Assembly: GCA_026645575.1 (NCBI GenBank)
Contig: JAPKMW010000073.1
Coordinates: forward strand, 1 to 60,898
DNA length: 60,898 nucleotides
DNA from: Caldilineaceae bacterium
Lineage (GTDB): Bacteria > Chloroflexota > Anaerolineae > Caldilineales > Caldilineaceae
Reading direction: 5' to 3'
Made by a program: the position numbers and the translations under genes. The notes under the pieces are model-generated. The model was not told where the DNA came from, did not search any database, and saw nothing but the letters and a program-made list of their open reading frames with translations. This document shows, one piece after another, positions 42,625 to 50,760 of the stretch (positions within the stretch are counted from its first letter, which is position 1; the number at the start of each line of letters is the position of its first letter).

Positions 42625-43701
42625 TTACTGTACCAACGGCTGGGTACGGCCCGTGCGGGCGCTAAGAATGGCGGTATCGACAATCTGTTGACCGATGCGA
42701 CAGATGGCGGGCGACAGGGGGCCATGCACCGGCGCGCCGGTTTGCAAGCTGTGGATAAAATTCTGGATCGGATTCTGGTAGGGCGGTTGTAACAGATCCA
42801 CCGGCAACACCTGCCCTTCGGGGTGGTCATTGGTTTGCACCCGCACGGTGGACTCGTAATCATACGAACTGATCGTCCCCGCTGTGCCGACAATGACAAA
42901 GCCGCATTTGGGTTGGGGTTGCAACTTCCATGGGTCGGTGAAGGCGCCCCAGCGCGTCTCATATTTGGAGAGACCTTTGGCATAGCGGGCAATGGTGATG
43001 CTATGCTCGTCCACCTCTAGCCCCGGCGGCTCATCGACGACAGTGGTGACGGTAATGGGCTTGTCACCGCCGTGGAACCAGGTGCCCAGCGTCACGCCAT
43101 AGCCCAGATAGTCGAGCAGCGAACCGCCGCCTTTGTCCCGTTGGTAGAACCAGCTTTCTCGTTTGCGACGCGCCGCTTCTGCCGGCGTCACTTCGACCTT
43201 GTCGGCCAGGTGACGGAGCGGTCCACGATTGCCGTCGTAGTAATGCACCTCAATGACATCGCCAATCACGCCTTCATCAATCAGCCGTTTGCTGGTGACA
43301 TGGGGCGGATACCAGGCCAGCGGCCAGTTGATGATCATCTGTTTGCCCGTCGCCGCCACCGCCGCAATCATGGCATCGGCCTCGGCCAACGAAGCGGCAA
43401 AGGGCTTTTCCACCAGGAGGTGGACATGGTAGGGCGCTACGCGCTCCACCCACAGACCATGCGTCGCCGTGGCGGGGCAGAGAATGGCAATGTCCGGTTT
43501 GGTTACTTCCAGGCATTGACGATAGTCGGTAAAGATGCGTTCTGCCCCAATCCCAAAGCGCGCCGCCGTCGTTGCCATCCGTTCCGGTTGCTCATCACAG
43601 ATGCCGACAATCTCGGCGTTAGGGTGTTCATGCACCTGCCGCAACAGATCGCCCATGTGCATGTGATCAAAGTTAATGCCAACAACTCGAAATTTTTGCA
43701 T
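42625..43701 (-). CDS. Gfo/Idh/MocA family NAD(P)-dependent oxidoreductase
   Basis: A 358-residue oxidoreductase. The Rossmann half shows VGINFDHMHMGDLLRQV, IVGICDEQPER, DIAILCPATATHG and LLVEKPFAASLAEAD; the Lys of the EKP motif is the usual active-site residue. The second half has MIINWPLAWYPPH, VIEVHYYDGNRGPLRH, GGSLLDYLGYG and a DYESTVRV sheet typical of the C-terminal alpha/beta domain. Family members oxidise a hydroxyl of a sugar or inositol, or reduce the ketone. It follows the desaturase gene on the same strand and belongs to the general carbohydrate neighbourhood (ABC importer, LacI regulator, sugar-acid dehydratases). The exact sugar cannot be told. Confidence 0.9.
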   Translation of the reverse strand: MQKFRVVGINFDHMHMGDLLRQVHEHPNAEIVGICDEQPERMATTAARFGIGAERIFTDYRQCLEVTKPDIAILCPATATHGLWVERVAPYHVHLLVEKPFAASLAEADAMIAAVAATGKQMIINWPLAWYPPHVTSKRLIDEGVIGDVIEVHYYDGNRGPLRHLADKVEVTPAEAARRKRESWFYQRDKGGGSLLDYLGYGVTLGTWFHGGDKPITVTTVVDEPPGLEVDEHSITIARYAKGLSKYETRWGAFTDPWKLQPQPKCGFVIVGTAGTISSYDYESTVRVQTNDHPEGQVLPVDLLQPPYQNPIQNFIHSLQTGAPVHGPLSPAICRIGQQIVDTAILSARTGRTQPLVQ

Positions 43702-43782
43702 AGCGTTTCCTGATTTACTGTGCGTTGGGGTGCGGAGCGCCCAGTCTGCATCACCTTGTCACCCCTTCACCCTGTCACCTTG

Positions 43783-44814
43783 TCAGGCTGCCGCGGGCGA
43801 CGGCACCGGCGGCACATACTGATAAGTCGGATCTACCGTCTGCTTTTGCACAATCGGGATGATCTCCTGCCAGGTGGCGATGATGCCGACCGGCGTCGGG
43901 GGCAGATCATGTTTGATGGCGCGGTGCAGTTTGCCCAGTTTGTAACAAGGGACGGCCGCGTACATGTGATGTTCGATGTGGTAATTCATGTGCCAGTAGA
44001 GAAACTGGACAAAAGGATTGACCCGAAAGGTGCGGGTGCAGAGACGGAAATCATTCACGTTGTCTTGCAGCCCCACATGTTGGGTATTGTTGCAAAGGAA
44101 GAGCAACCAGCCGCCGTAGAAGGGGGCGACGGTGATCAACACCGGTAGCAGCCAGAGATTGTAGCCGACCAACAGCCATAGCACCAGTGAAATAATCAGG
44201 AGCAGTGCATGGCCGATCAACAAAAAGCGCGACCAGCCAAAGAGCCGGCGGCGCTTATCGGTCTCGGTTGCCGGAAAGAGAATGTTTTCCCAATCGCCTT
44301 CCAGGCGACCTTGACTCAGACGAATCACCCCTTTGACCCGTTGGTAAAAACCCCACGGATTGGCAAAAGCGCTTTTCCAGAAGCCTTCGTAGGTGATCTT
44401 GAAAGGCAGCATCACCTCTAGATCATCGGGGGGATGCAAGGTGTATTTGTGATGCTCCTGATGGCTGGTCCAAAAGAGGACATGGTTAAAACTGCCCAAG
44501 AAACTGAAGACGTAGAGAAAGAAGGTATTTAATCCTTTGGTCTTAAAGACCGTGCTATGACACAACTCATGGAAGCCATTGAGTAAAAAGGCATAGAAGG
44601 TGCCGTGTACAAAGAGCACCAACAGCAAGACCCAGACCGGCAAATTGGCCGCCGCATAAAAGGCCGCCGCGCCAGTCAAGGTGAGCAGACCCAAATGGCC
44701 CAGCGTTTGCAGGAAGCCCCAAAAGTCACTGCGCTGATTTAATTCAGCCAACAAGTCACGGTCAATGGGTGTTCGATACCAGTTAATTTTTGGGTGTTTT
44801 AATTCGGGTAGCAT
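43783..44814 (-). CDS. membrane fatty acid desaturase/hydroxylase family protein
   Basis: A 343-residue membrane di-iron enzyme. Three histidine boxes are clear: HELCH at 82-86, HQEHH at 118-122 and HIEHH near 281-285, the standard iron ligands of membrane desaturases, carotenoid hydroxylases and related oxygenases. Hydrophobic segments lie at about 38-75 (LGLLTLTGAAAFYAAANLPVW), 92-115 (FFLYVFSFLGSF) and 195-235 (LIGHALLLIISLVLWLLVG). Such enzymes use O2 and reductant to put a double bond or hydroxyl into an acyl or similar chain. The substrate is unknown: a plain fatty acid is likeliest. It sits between the sugar-binding protein and the Gfo/Idh/MocA gene on the same strand, although nothing links it to sugar uptake; a hairpin (44841-44932) precedes it. 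Confidence 0.88.
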   Translation of the reverse strand: MLPELKHPKINWYRTPIDRDLLAELNQRSDFWGFLQTLGHLGLLTLTGAAAFYAAANLPVWVLLLVLFVHGTFYAFLLNGFHELCHSTVFKTKGLNTFFLYVFSFLGSFNHVLFWTSHQEHHKYTLHPPDDLEVMLPFKITYEGFWKSAFANPWGFYQRVKGVIRLSQGRLEGDWENILFPATETDKRRRLFGWSRFLLIGHALLLIISLVLWLLVGYNLWLLPVLITVAPFYGGWLLFLCNNTQHVGLQDNVNDFRLCTRTFRVNPFVQFLYWHMNYHIEHHMYAAVPCYKLGKLHRAIKHDLPPTPVGIIATWQEIIPIVQKQTVDPTYQYVPPVPSPAAA

Positions 44815-44840
44815 TCTTGTTCTCTTTCATTTAAAACGGA

Positions 44841-44932
44841 ACACTACAACGGATGCGGGAGGGAGCGGATTTACCTGATCTACTGTCGCAAACGCGTAAA
44901 AAATCCGTTCTCTCCTCAATCCGTTGTAGTGT
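44841..44932. repeat. 14-bp inverted repeat with inner stem
   Basis: ACACTACAACGGAT (44841-44854) pairs with 44919-44932; inside it GGAGGGAGCGGATTTAC and the complementary-looking GTAAAAAATCCGTTCTCTCC extend the stem imperfectly. It lies between the sugar-binding protein gene and the desaturase gene, 13 bp after the stop of the former. Confidence 0.8.
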
Positions 44933-44944
44933 TTTACTACGCAC

Positions 44945-46339
44945 TCAGGCTTTTTTCGCCCAATACTCATCCAACATTTTTTGAATGGCGGCGTTCATCT
45001 CTGGCACCACAGTGAAAGCGTCGGCTTCACCGGCGACCATCTTGTCGCGAGCGGGGCCAAAGACCTCGTTGGTGATTAGGCGGTCATCCACCTCGCCGGC
45101 GACATGGAGAACACCGGTTTGGAAGGCATCGATAAAGGGTTGCAACTCCTCCAGACCCCACTTCTCTTTGGTGGCCGGCACCCATAACTTTTCGTTAAAT
45201 TCGGGCGTCACCGGCTGGCGACCAGAGGCAGCCACATACTTTTGCGCGCCCTCACCGCCGGCAAATTTCAGAAACTCCCAGACCGCGTCAGGACTTTGCG
45301 TCTTGGAATTCATCAGCAGCACATGCCCAAAGACCATGTGCGCCCGCTTGCCACTGGGGGATAAGGGCAATTGCGCCACGCCAAAGGGAACACCGCCCGC
45401 TGCCTTCTGCTCGTCGGTACACGCCCATTCACCACAGGCCATCTTGGGGAAGAACCAGGGGCCTTCCATCTTCATCGCCACATTGCCCGATTCCAACTGA
45501 TTGAGACCACCTTCCATCATCGCCGGCGTCGGGCTAACCTTGAATTCGTTAACTGCCTGATAGAGTTGGAAGTTGAGCATCTGCATAATGTACTCTTGAT
45601 CCCACAGGGCCTGCTTGGGTTCAATTTCCTGATCCCACTCCTTGTCGCCGTTTAAGCGCATCCAACAGGCCAGGCGCTCGTAGGAAACATTGGCCTGGTA
45701 GCCAAAGTGTTCGGTGCCGTCAATGGTGCCGGTCAGCTTTTGGGTCAGTTCGACAAACTCATCATAAGTCCAGTCATCGGTAGGGTAGGGGATGCCGAGC
45801 TTGTCAAAGGGCGCTTTGCTATAGAAGATGACCATCGCGTTCATGTTCCACGGAATGCCGTAAAGTTTATCGCGGAATTGGGTCTGCGCTTTGTAGACAT
45901 CGGCCCAAGCATCAGGGAAGGGGGTGTTGTAATCGTCGCGGGCGCGTAGCTCATCCAGCGTGGCATAGACCCCTTTGGCCGAGAAGCTTTGGTAGAGCCA
46001 AGTCTGGTTGTTGATAATATCCGCTGCTGTGCCGCCGGCCAGCGCCGTTTGCAACTTGTCATAGTAGCCGGTGGGGGACTGTTCGAGCCGGATGGTAATC
46101 TCCGGGTGTGCCTCCTGGAAATCAGCAATACAGCGGTCGGCAATGTCCTTGTCCAGCACATCGCCCCATTCGTACCAGGAGATTTCCGTGGTGGCCGCGC
46201 CTGGCGCGCCGGCGCTACTACTCGCTGGTCCACCCGTCGGCAAACAAGCGGACAACATGCCACTCAGTGCCGTGACGCCAACGCCAGCCGCGGTGAGCTT
46301 CAAGAAATTACGCCGTGAGACCGTTTGACTTTGTTCCAT
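44945..46339 (-). CDS. ABC transporter sugar-binding lipoprotein (extracellular family 1)
   Basis: A 464-residue substrate-binding protein. The N-terminus has a twin-arginine motif (SRRNFLKLTA) and a lipobox (LSGMLSAC), so it is probably exported folded and lipid-anchored. The mature part shows EISWYEWGDVLDKDIADRC, DFQEAHPEITIRLEQSPTGYYDKLQTALAGG, IPWNMNAMVIFYSKAPFDKLG, YDEFVELTQKLT and the Trp/Gly/Pro-rich MEGPWFFP, all typical of family 1 carbohydrate-binding proteins. AAGGAG before ATG 46339 sets the start. It lies 168 bp downstream of the two permease genes, and no ATPase gene is nearby; importers of this type usually share a housekeeping MsmK/MalK-like ATPase. A 19-bp palindrome at 46390-46408 in its upstream gap could regulate it separately. 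Confidence 0.92.
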   Translation of the reverse strand: MEQSQTVSRRNFLKLTAAGVGVTALSGMLSACLPTGGPASSSAGAPGAATTEISWYEWGDVLDKDIADRCIADFQEAHPEITIRLEQSPTGYYDKLQTALAGGTAADIINNQTWLYQSFSAKGVYATLDELRARDDYNTPFPDAWADVYKAQTQFRDKLYGIPWNMNAMVIFYSKAPFDKLGIPYPTDDWTYDEFVELTQKLTGTIDGTEHFGYQANVSYERLACWMRLNGDKEWDQEIEPKQALWDQEYIMQMLNFQLYQAVNEFKVSPTPAMMEGGLNQLESGNVAMKMEGPWFFPKMACGEWACTDEQKAAGGVPFGVAQLPLSPSGKRAHMVFGHVLLMNSKTQSPDAVWEFLKFAGGEGAQKYVAASGRQPVTPEFNEKLWVPATKEKWGLEELQPFIDAFQTGVLHVAGEVDDRLITNEVFGPARDKMVAGEADAFTVVPEMNAAIQKMLDEYWAKKA

Positions 46340-46389
46340 ACCAGCCTGCTCCTTTGTCTCTATCAGTTTATGGGAACGATAAACGAAAA

Positions 46390-46408
46390 AACAACAAAAT
46401 TTGTTGTT
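46390..46408. promoter_or_regulatory. palindrome upstream of the sugar-binding protein gene, possible operator
   Basis: AACAACAAA, one central A, then TTTGTTGTT: a perfect 9-bp palindrome 51 bases before the start codon. It is AT-rich and small, unlike the long GC-rich hairpins nearby, so a protein-binding site is plausible. Confidence 0.4.
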
Positions 46409-46429
46409 GTTCAAACACCCTAATAGATA

Positions 46430-46498
46430 AAACCCATAAAAGTCGTACAAATAGATTGGTGTTTCTCTGTATATGAAGGTGCGACTTTTATATGGTTT
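46430..46498. repeat. imperfect inverted repeat between permease and binding-protein genes
   Basis: AAACCCATAAAAGTCGTAC (46430-46448) pairs with 46479-46498 with a few mismatches. It may trim or stabilise the permease part of the transcript. Confidence 0.6.
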
Positions 46499-46507
46499 GT
46501 CAATAAG

Positions 46508-47419
46508 CTAACGACCGGCTAGACCAGTCAGATGAATGCCCCGAATAAAATGGCGTTGGGCGGCCAGAAAAACAAAGATAGTCGGCACAATAAAGACCGC
46601 CGTCGCCGCCATCAAAATCGGCCAGTTGGTGCCATAGCGCCCCTGAAACATGCGCAAGCCCAGCGCCATGGGAAATTTCTCCACTGTGTTGAGATATAAA
46701 AGCGGCCCCAAAAATTCGTTATAATGTTGCAAAAAGGAAAAGATCGTCACTGTGATCAAGGCCGGGCCGGAGAGCGGCATAATGATCTGCCAGAGGATGC
46801 GAAAACTGCCGGCGCCGTCAATGCGTGCGGCTTCCTCCAATTCCACGGGCAACGTGAGGAAAAACTGGCGCAGCAGGAAGACATAAAAGCCCTGCACGGC
46901 AAACCAGAAGGGCACAATCAACGGCTTCAGCGTATCCAACCAGCCGAGATCGCGAAAGAGCAAAAAGGTCGGAATGATGATCACCACCCCTGGCAGCATC
47001 ATCGTCGCCAGGCTCATGCTAAAGAAAAAGTTGCGCTCCGGCCATTGAAGGCGCGAAAAACTATAGGCCACCAACACGCTGCTTAGAACCGTCCCCATTG
47101 TGGAAAAAATTGCCACGATCAAGGTGTTTTGAAAAAAGAACAAAATGGCCGGAATGCCCGAAAACTCCAACAGCGTCAACAACTGTTGGTAATTTTGCCA
47201 GATAAAGGGGTTGGGAATCCACTGGATCGGAAAGGTAAAAACCTTATTTTCCGCCTTAAACGATGTGGAAAGCACCCACAACAGCGGCACCATATAAAGC
47301 ATCCCCAACAGCATCAACAGGGCGTGGAGCAGCAAATGCCGAACCGTGATTTGCCCTGTACGACTTTTGTGCGCCGGCGTCTTATCGCTCATCCGCGCAC
47401 CTTGTGCATTGACAGCCAT
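46508..47419 (-). CDS. carbohydrate ABC transporter permease (MalG type)
   Basis: A 303-residue inner-membrane permease with six helices. The first is LLLHALLMLLGMLYMVPLLWVL, then SFK and a short periplasmic part with NPFIWQNYQQLL. The cytoplasmic coupling motif that contacts the ATPase is ELEEAARIDGAGSFRILWQIIMPLSGPAL, the standard EAA loop. The C-terminal RHFIRGIHLTGLAG is typical of MalG-like subunits. I chose ATG 47419 because GGAGG lies 6 bases upstream; an ATG two codons earlier overlaps that site. It starts 57 bp after the other permease and forms the membrane channel with it. No ATPase gene accompanies the pair. Confidence 0.93.
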   Translation of the reverse strand: MAVNAQGARMSDKTPAHKSRTGQITVRHLLLHALLMLLGMLYMVPLLWVLSTSFKAENKVFTFPIQWIPNPFIWQNYQQLLTLLEFSGIPAILFFFQNTLIVAIFSTMGTVLSSVLVAYSFSRLQWPERNFFFSMSLATMMLPGVVIIIPTFLLFRDLGWLDTLKPLIVPFWFAVQGFYVFLLRQFFLTLPVELEEAARIDGAGSFRILWQIIMPLSGPALITVTIFSFLQHYNEFLGPLLYLNTVEKFPMALGLRMFQGRYGTNWPILMAATAVFIVPTIFVFLAAQRHFIRGIHLTGLAGR

Positions 47420-47476
47420 CCCCATCCTCCCCTACGTCGCATCAACCCTTAACAATTAACCGTTGTCCATTGCCCA

Positions 47477-48421
47477 TTAATTATTTCTTCCCCCCTCTTC
47501 GTAGACCCACCGATTCGCCAACCGGAATTGCACCACTGTAAAAAAGACAATGATGGCAAATAACATCCAGGCGATGGCCGAGGCATAGCCCATCTTGAAA
47601 TATTGAAAACCGTTGCGATAGAGGTAGAGAACGACAAAGAGCGTCGCATTTTGCGGACCGCCCTGCGTCATGATAAAAGCCGTGGTAAAGACTTGGAAAC
47701 TGGCAATAATGCCCACGACAAGGTTGAAAAAGATCACCGATGAGATCATCGGCAAGGTGATGGAGAAAAATTGCTGACGCTGGTTGGCCCCATCAATTTC
47801 AGCGGCCTCATAGAGATTGGTCGGCACCCCTTGCAGCCCGGCCAGAAAGATCACCATCTGCGGCCCGACCACCCAGAGCGTCATCAAGATAAAGGCTGGT
47901 TTGGCCGCCGCCGGTTCAAAGAGCCAGTTGATCGGGTCAATACCCAGCTTGCCCAGGAAGTAATTAAGAATGCCAAATTCAGGGTGGAGAATTTGCATCC
48001 AGACCACCGCGCTGGCGACAATCGGCGTCATGGCCGGCAGGTAGAGCAGCGTGCGGTAGAAGGCGAGGCCCCGAATCTTGGTATTGAGCGCCAGGGCAAA
48101 GAGCAGGGCGAGGAGCAATTGCAGCGGCACGCCCACAAAGGTGAAATAGGCGGAGTTATAGAGCGAGAGGCTGACCTGTTCATCGGCCCATAGCTCCTGG
48201 AGATTGGCCAGCCCGACAAACTCCGGCGGCGACAGGAGATCCCACGAATGGAAAACTAGATAGATTGAGTAACCCAAGGGGTAGGCCCACCAGATGAGAA
48301 AGCCGAGGATAAAGGGGAGCGCAAAGAGCCGCCCTTCCCATGCTTCTGTGCGTTTCAAGCGTGAAACCCGCTTTGCCTGCTTTGGTACGCTGAGCTTTTC
48401 CTTCGAGATCGATAGCGCCAT
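47477..48421 (-). CDS. carbohydrate ABC transporter permease (MalF/UgpA type)
   Basis: A 314-residue permease with six membrane helices, beginning LFALPFILGFLIWWAYPLGYSIYLVF. It shows FVGLANLQEL, the channel helices around VGVPLQLLLALLFALALN, and the coupling loop NLYEAAEIDGANQRQQFFSITLPMI (EAA motif). QGGPQNATLFVVLYLYRNGFQ and the last helix AIAWMLFAIIVFFTVVQF match MalF/UgpA-like subunits. ATG 48421 is preceded by AAGGTGGG; a longer frame from 48460 lacks such a site. It is the first structural gene after the LacI regulator (91-bp gap) and is transcribed toward the MalG-type partner and the binding protein. Substrate is unknown; the neighbouring galactonate dehydratase suggests a galactoside or sugar acid. 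Confidence 0.93.
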   Translation of the reverse strand: MALSISKEKLSVPKQAKRVSRLKRTEAWEGRLFALPFILGFLIWWAYPLGYSIYLVFHSWDLLSPPEFVGLANLQELWADEQVSLSLYNSAYFTFVGVPLQLLLALLFALALNTKIRGLAFYRTLLYLPAMTPIVASAVVWMQILHPEFGILNYFLGKLGIDPINWLFEPAAAKPAFILMTLWVVGPQMVIFLAGLQGVPTNLYEAAEIDGANQRQQFFSITLPMISSVIFFNLVVGIIASFQVFTTAFIMTQGGPQNATLFVVLYLYRNGFQYFKMGYASAIAWMLFAIIVFFTVVQFRLANRWVYEEGGRNN

Positions 48422-48511
48422 CGTGTCCCACCTTATTTTCGACATTTTCGACTGTAGCAAGGTTGAAATGTAGGGCAGTATTGCTCGTTCTATCAGGGCG
48501 GCTTTTCGTGC

Positions 48512-49537
48512 TTAACCGCCAGATCTATCCACCGGCAAAGCGCAAGTCGATTCGCGCAAGACCAGTGTTGTTGGTAACTCAAAAACGCGCTGGAGCGGCG
48601 GCTTGCCCTCCAACGTATCGATTAATAACGCCATCGCCAGTTTGGCAATCTCCTGAATCGGCTGACGCACGGTCGTCAATGGCGGCCAAACTTGGGCCGC
48701 CACCGGCACATCATCAAAGCCGACGACGGAAAGTTCCTGGGGGACACGAATTCCGTAGCGGTGGGCCACTTGTAACACACCAGCCGCCATCACATCATTG
48801 CTGGCAAAGATGGCTGTGGGGCAGGGTGTCAAGGCGAGTAACCGTTCGGCAGCGGCAACACCGGTGGCAAAGCGCCAATCACCGACGCAGATCAACTGTT
48901 CATCCGGTGCGATGCCCTGTGCTTGTAAAGCCGCCTGATACCCTGCCAGTCGATCATAGGCGGCGTGATGCGTTGTATGGCCCATGATAAAACCAATCCG
49001 CCGATGTCCTAGTTGCAGCAAATGTTGCGTCAGCAACCGCGCCCCTTGCTCATCGGTGGCCGCCACATAAGGGAGGGGCAAGGCGCGATCCTGAGGCGTG
49101 AGCCGGACAAAGGGCAGATTGCGCTGGTGCAATTGGGCCAGAACGGTCGGCATATTGTCACAAGGGGGCGTGAAGAGATAGCCATCGACCCGTTGTTGCA
49201 CCACCATGCGCAACAACTCCTCTTGATCCTTCGGTTGATCGGGATCGACCAAGATTGTCACCACACCATAGCCGCGCGGACGCGCACTCTCGAGCGCACC
49301 CGTCAGGACATCATGGACGTACGCTGACCTGGCATTGTGACAGAGCAATCCGATTACATTGGCGCGCCCACGCGCTAGCCGCTGCGCCAGGATGTTGGGG
49401 ACATAGCCCAACTCAGCCATCACGCTGGTCACACGGGCATAGGTCGCCTCGCCCACCATCGGCTCTTTGTTGAGGACGCGCGAAACCGTCTTGATCGAAA
49501 CGCCCGCTTTGGTGGCAATATCACGAATGGTTGGCAC
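48512..49537 (-). CDS. LacI-family transcriptional regulator of the sugar importer
   Basis: A 341-residue repressor. Residues 1-60 hold the helix-turn-helix and hinge (TIRDIATKAGVSIKTVSRVLN, YVPNILAQRLARGR). The rest is a periplasmic-binding-protein-like effector domain with NVIGLLCHNARSAYVHDVL, VDGYLFTPPCDN, LLQLGHRRIGFIMG, AIFASNDVMAAGVLQVAHRYGIRVP and the end LSVVGFDDVPVAAQVWPPLTTVRQPI. Proteins of this kind bind a palindrome and release it with a sugar ligand. A 27-bp near-perfect palindrome (49576-49602) lies 38 bases upstream of the start codon and is a likely autoregulatory operator. The gene is followed at 91 bp by the permease genes, so it probably controls them. Confidence 0.93.
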   Translation of the reverse strand: MPTIRDIATKAGVSIKTVSRVLNKEPMVGEATYARVTSVMAELGYVPNILAQRLARGRANVIGLLCHNARSAYVHDVLTGALESARPRGYGVVTILVDPDQPKDQEELLRMVVQQRVDGYLFTPPCDNMPTVLAQLHQRNLPFVRLTPQDRALPLPYVAATDEQGARLLTQHLLQLGHRRIGFIMGHTTHHAAYDRLAGYQAALQAQGIAPDEQLICVGDWRFATGVAAAERLLALTPCPTAIFASNDVMAAGVLQVAHRYGIRVPQELSVVGFDDVPVAAQVWPPLTTVRQPIQEIAKLAMALLIDTLEGKPPLQRVFELPTTLVLRESTCALPVDRSGG

Positions 49538-49575
49538 AAAAATCTACACTGTTAGCACCACTACTGGGAATAAAA

Positions 49576-49602
49576 TGACAACGGTGTCAGACACCGCTGT
49601 CA
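49576..49602. promoter_or_regulatory. 27-bp palindrome upstream of lacI-type gene, probable operator
   Basis: TGACAACGGTGTC and GACACCGCTGTCA flank a central A; 12 of 13 positions are symmetric. It is short, lies in the promoter region of the regulator gene and has no T-run, so I read it as a protein-binding site rather than a terminator. Confidence 0.6.
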
Positions 49603-49694
49603 TCGTAACACGCAAGATTTGGCTTGTCAAATGCCTTTTGGGGCCTCACGCAGGGGCAAATTTCTGTGATGAACACAAATTTTAATAATTTCGT

Positions 49695-49757
49695 GTTCCT
49701 TTTATCTGTGTTTAGTCTTTTCGGGTTGCCCAAAGACTAAACACAGATAAAAGGAAC
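49695..49757. repeat. 26-bp perfect inverted repeat, 11-nt loop
   Basis: Arms 49695-49720 (starts GTTCCTTTTATCTGTGTTTA) and 49732-49757 pair fully. It stands 48 bp after the stop of the dioxygenase gene and before the regulator's promoter, as expected for a terminator. Confidence 0.9.
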
Positions 49758-49804
49758 ATAGAGGTGATTCATAATCGAGGACTTTGGGGGACGGGTCGCA
49801 TTGG

Positions 49805-50650
49805 TCAACCGCGCGATGGTTCGGGCATCGTCTCCCGTGCCTTGCGTGACAGTTCGGCCAGATGACCATCATTCGCCATGACCTGTTCCAGGTGGCGTTG
49901 CCGTTGTGGACCGGCGGTGCGCACCATGGCCGGGCCATAGACCCGGTCGATCCAGAAGCGGGCTGCACCGCTAACGTAGTCGCGTAGTTCTTGGATGCGC
50001 TCGTCCGGGTAGCGTTGGCACAGGTTGATGGTGAACATGCGCCGCGCCTTGCTGCCGCCAAAGGCCGCATGTTTGGTGTTGTGGTTAAAGAGCAGGATGT
50101 CACCGGGCTGGGTTTCCAGGGCAATCGCAGGTAGGTCTTTGCCCTCCATGCCCCACAATTCCGGGCTTTGGCGAATCTGTTTTTGCAAGCCGTCGGCAAA
50201 GTGATCGCCCAGGCGATGGCTGCCGGGAATGACACGGAGCGCACCGGTGTCACGCGTCAGCGGATCAAGGTAGAAGGCGATTTTGATGTGCAACGTTTTG
50301 GGGTGCCAACCGTCCGAATGCCAACGCGTATCACCCACATAATAATTGCCGTCGCTGCCCATGTAATTGAAATCGTCGCCCAGCAGGCTAGTGGCAATGC
50401 CGTGGATGCGTGGATCGTCAATGAGCGAGGACAGAACCTCACTTTGGTCAATAAAGGGGACAATACAAGACCGCGCTGTGCCGTCATGGGGTTTGCCGTT
50501 GTGACCACCGCCCCGTTCGCCCCAAACGCCTTCAAACGCTGCCTCAATCTCTGCCGCCCGATCGGCCAGCAAGCCGGGAAACCCAAGATAACCAAAGGTG
50601 TTGAAAAAATTGTGTTGTTGTTCGGTTAGTACCATATCTGTACCTTGCAT
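49805..50650 (-). CDS. phytanoyl-CoA dioxygenase (PhyH) family, Fe(II)/2-oxoglutarate oxygenase
   Basis: A 281-residue enzyme of the PhyH family. Iron ligands are visible as His111 and Asp113 in RWHSDGWHP and His194 in NHNTKHAAFGG, with Arg203/Arg204 (ARRMFTINL) to bind 2-oxoglutarate. Other conserved parts are FYLDPLTRDTGALRVIPGSHRLG and QPGDILLFNH. It hydroxylates a small substrate with O2 and 2-oxoglutarate; many bacterial members act on secondary metabolites, not on phytanoyl-CoA. AAGGAG seven bases before the ATG supports the start. It lies 107 bp after the first enolase-superfamily gene on the same strand, so it may act in the same sugar-acid pathway, but that is inferred from position only. 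Confidence 0.88.
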   Translation of the reverse strand: MQGTDMVLTEQQHNFFNTFGYLGFPGLLADRAAEIEAAFEGVWGERGGGHNGKPHDGTARSCIVPFIDQSEVLSSLIDDPRIHGIATSLLGDDFNYMGSDGNYYVGDTRWHSDGWHPKTLHIKIAFYLDPLTRDTGALRVIPGSHRLGDHFADGLQKQIRQSPELWGMEGKDLPAIALETQPGDILLFNHNTKHAAFGGSKARRMFTINLCQRYPDERIQELRDYVSGAARFWIDRVYGPAMVRTAGPQRQRHLEQVMANDGHLAELSRKARETMPEPSRG

Positions 50651-50704
50651 TGTTTGTCTCCTTTGACATGAACTATTGGCAATGAAATTTTATGCGTTTG
50701 AGAT

Positions 50705-50760
50705 TGAGCGATACAGAGATGAGATTATCATACATGATCTCTCAATCTCTGTATCGCTCA
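50705..50760. repeat. 16-bp inverted repeat (GAGATTGAG-type words)
   Basis: TGAGCGATACAGAGAT (50705-50720) pairs with 50745-50760, with GAGAT/ATCTC continuing inward. Its right end touches the stop codon region of the upstream minus-strand enolase-superfamily gene. Confidence 0.8.
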
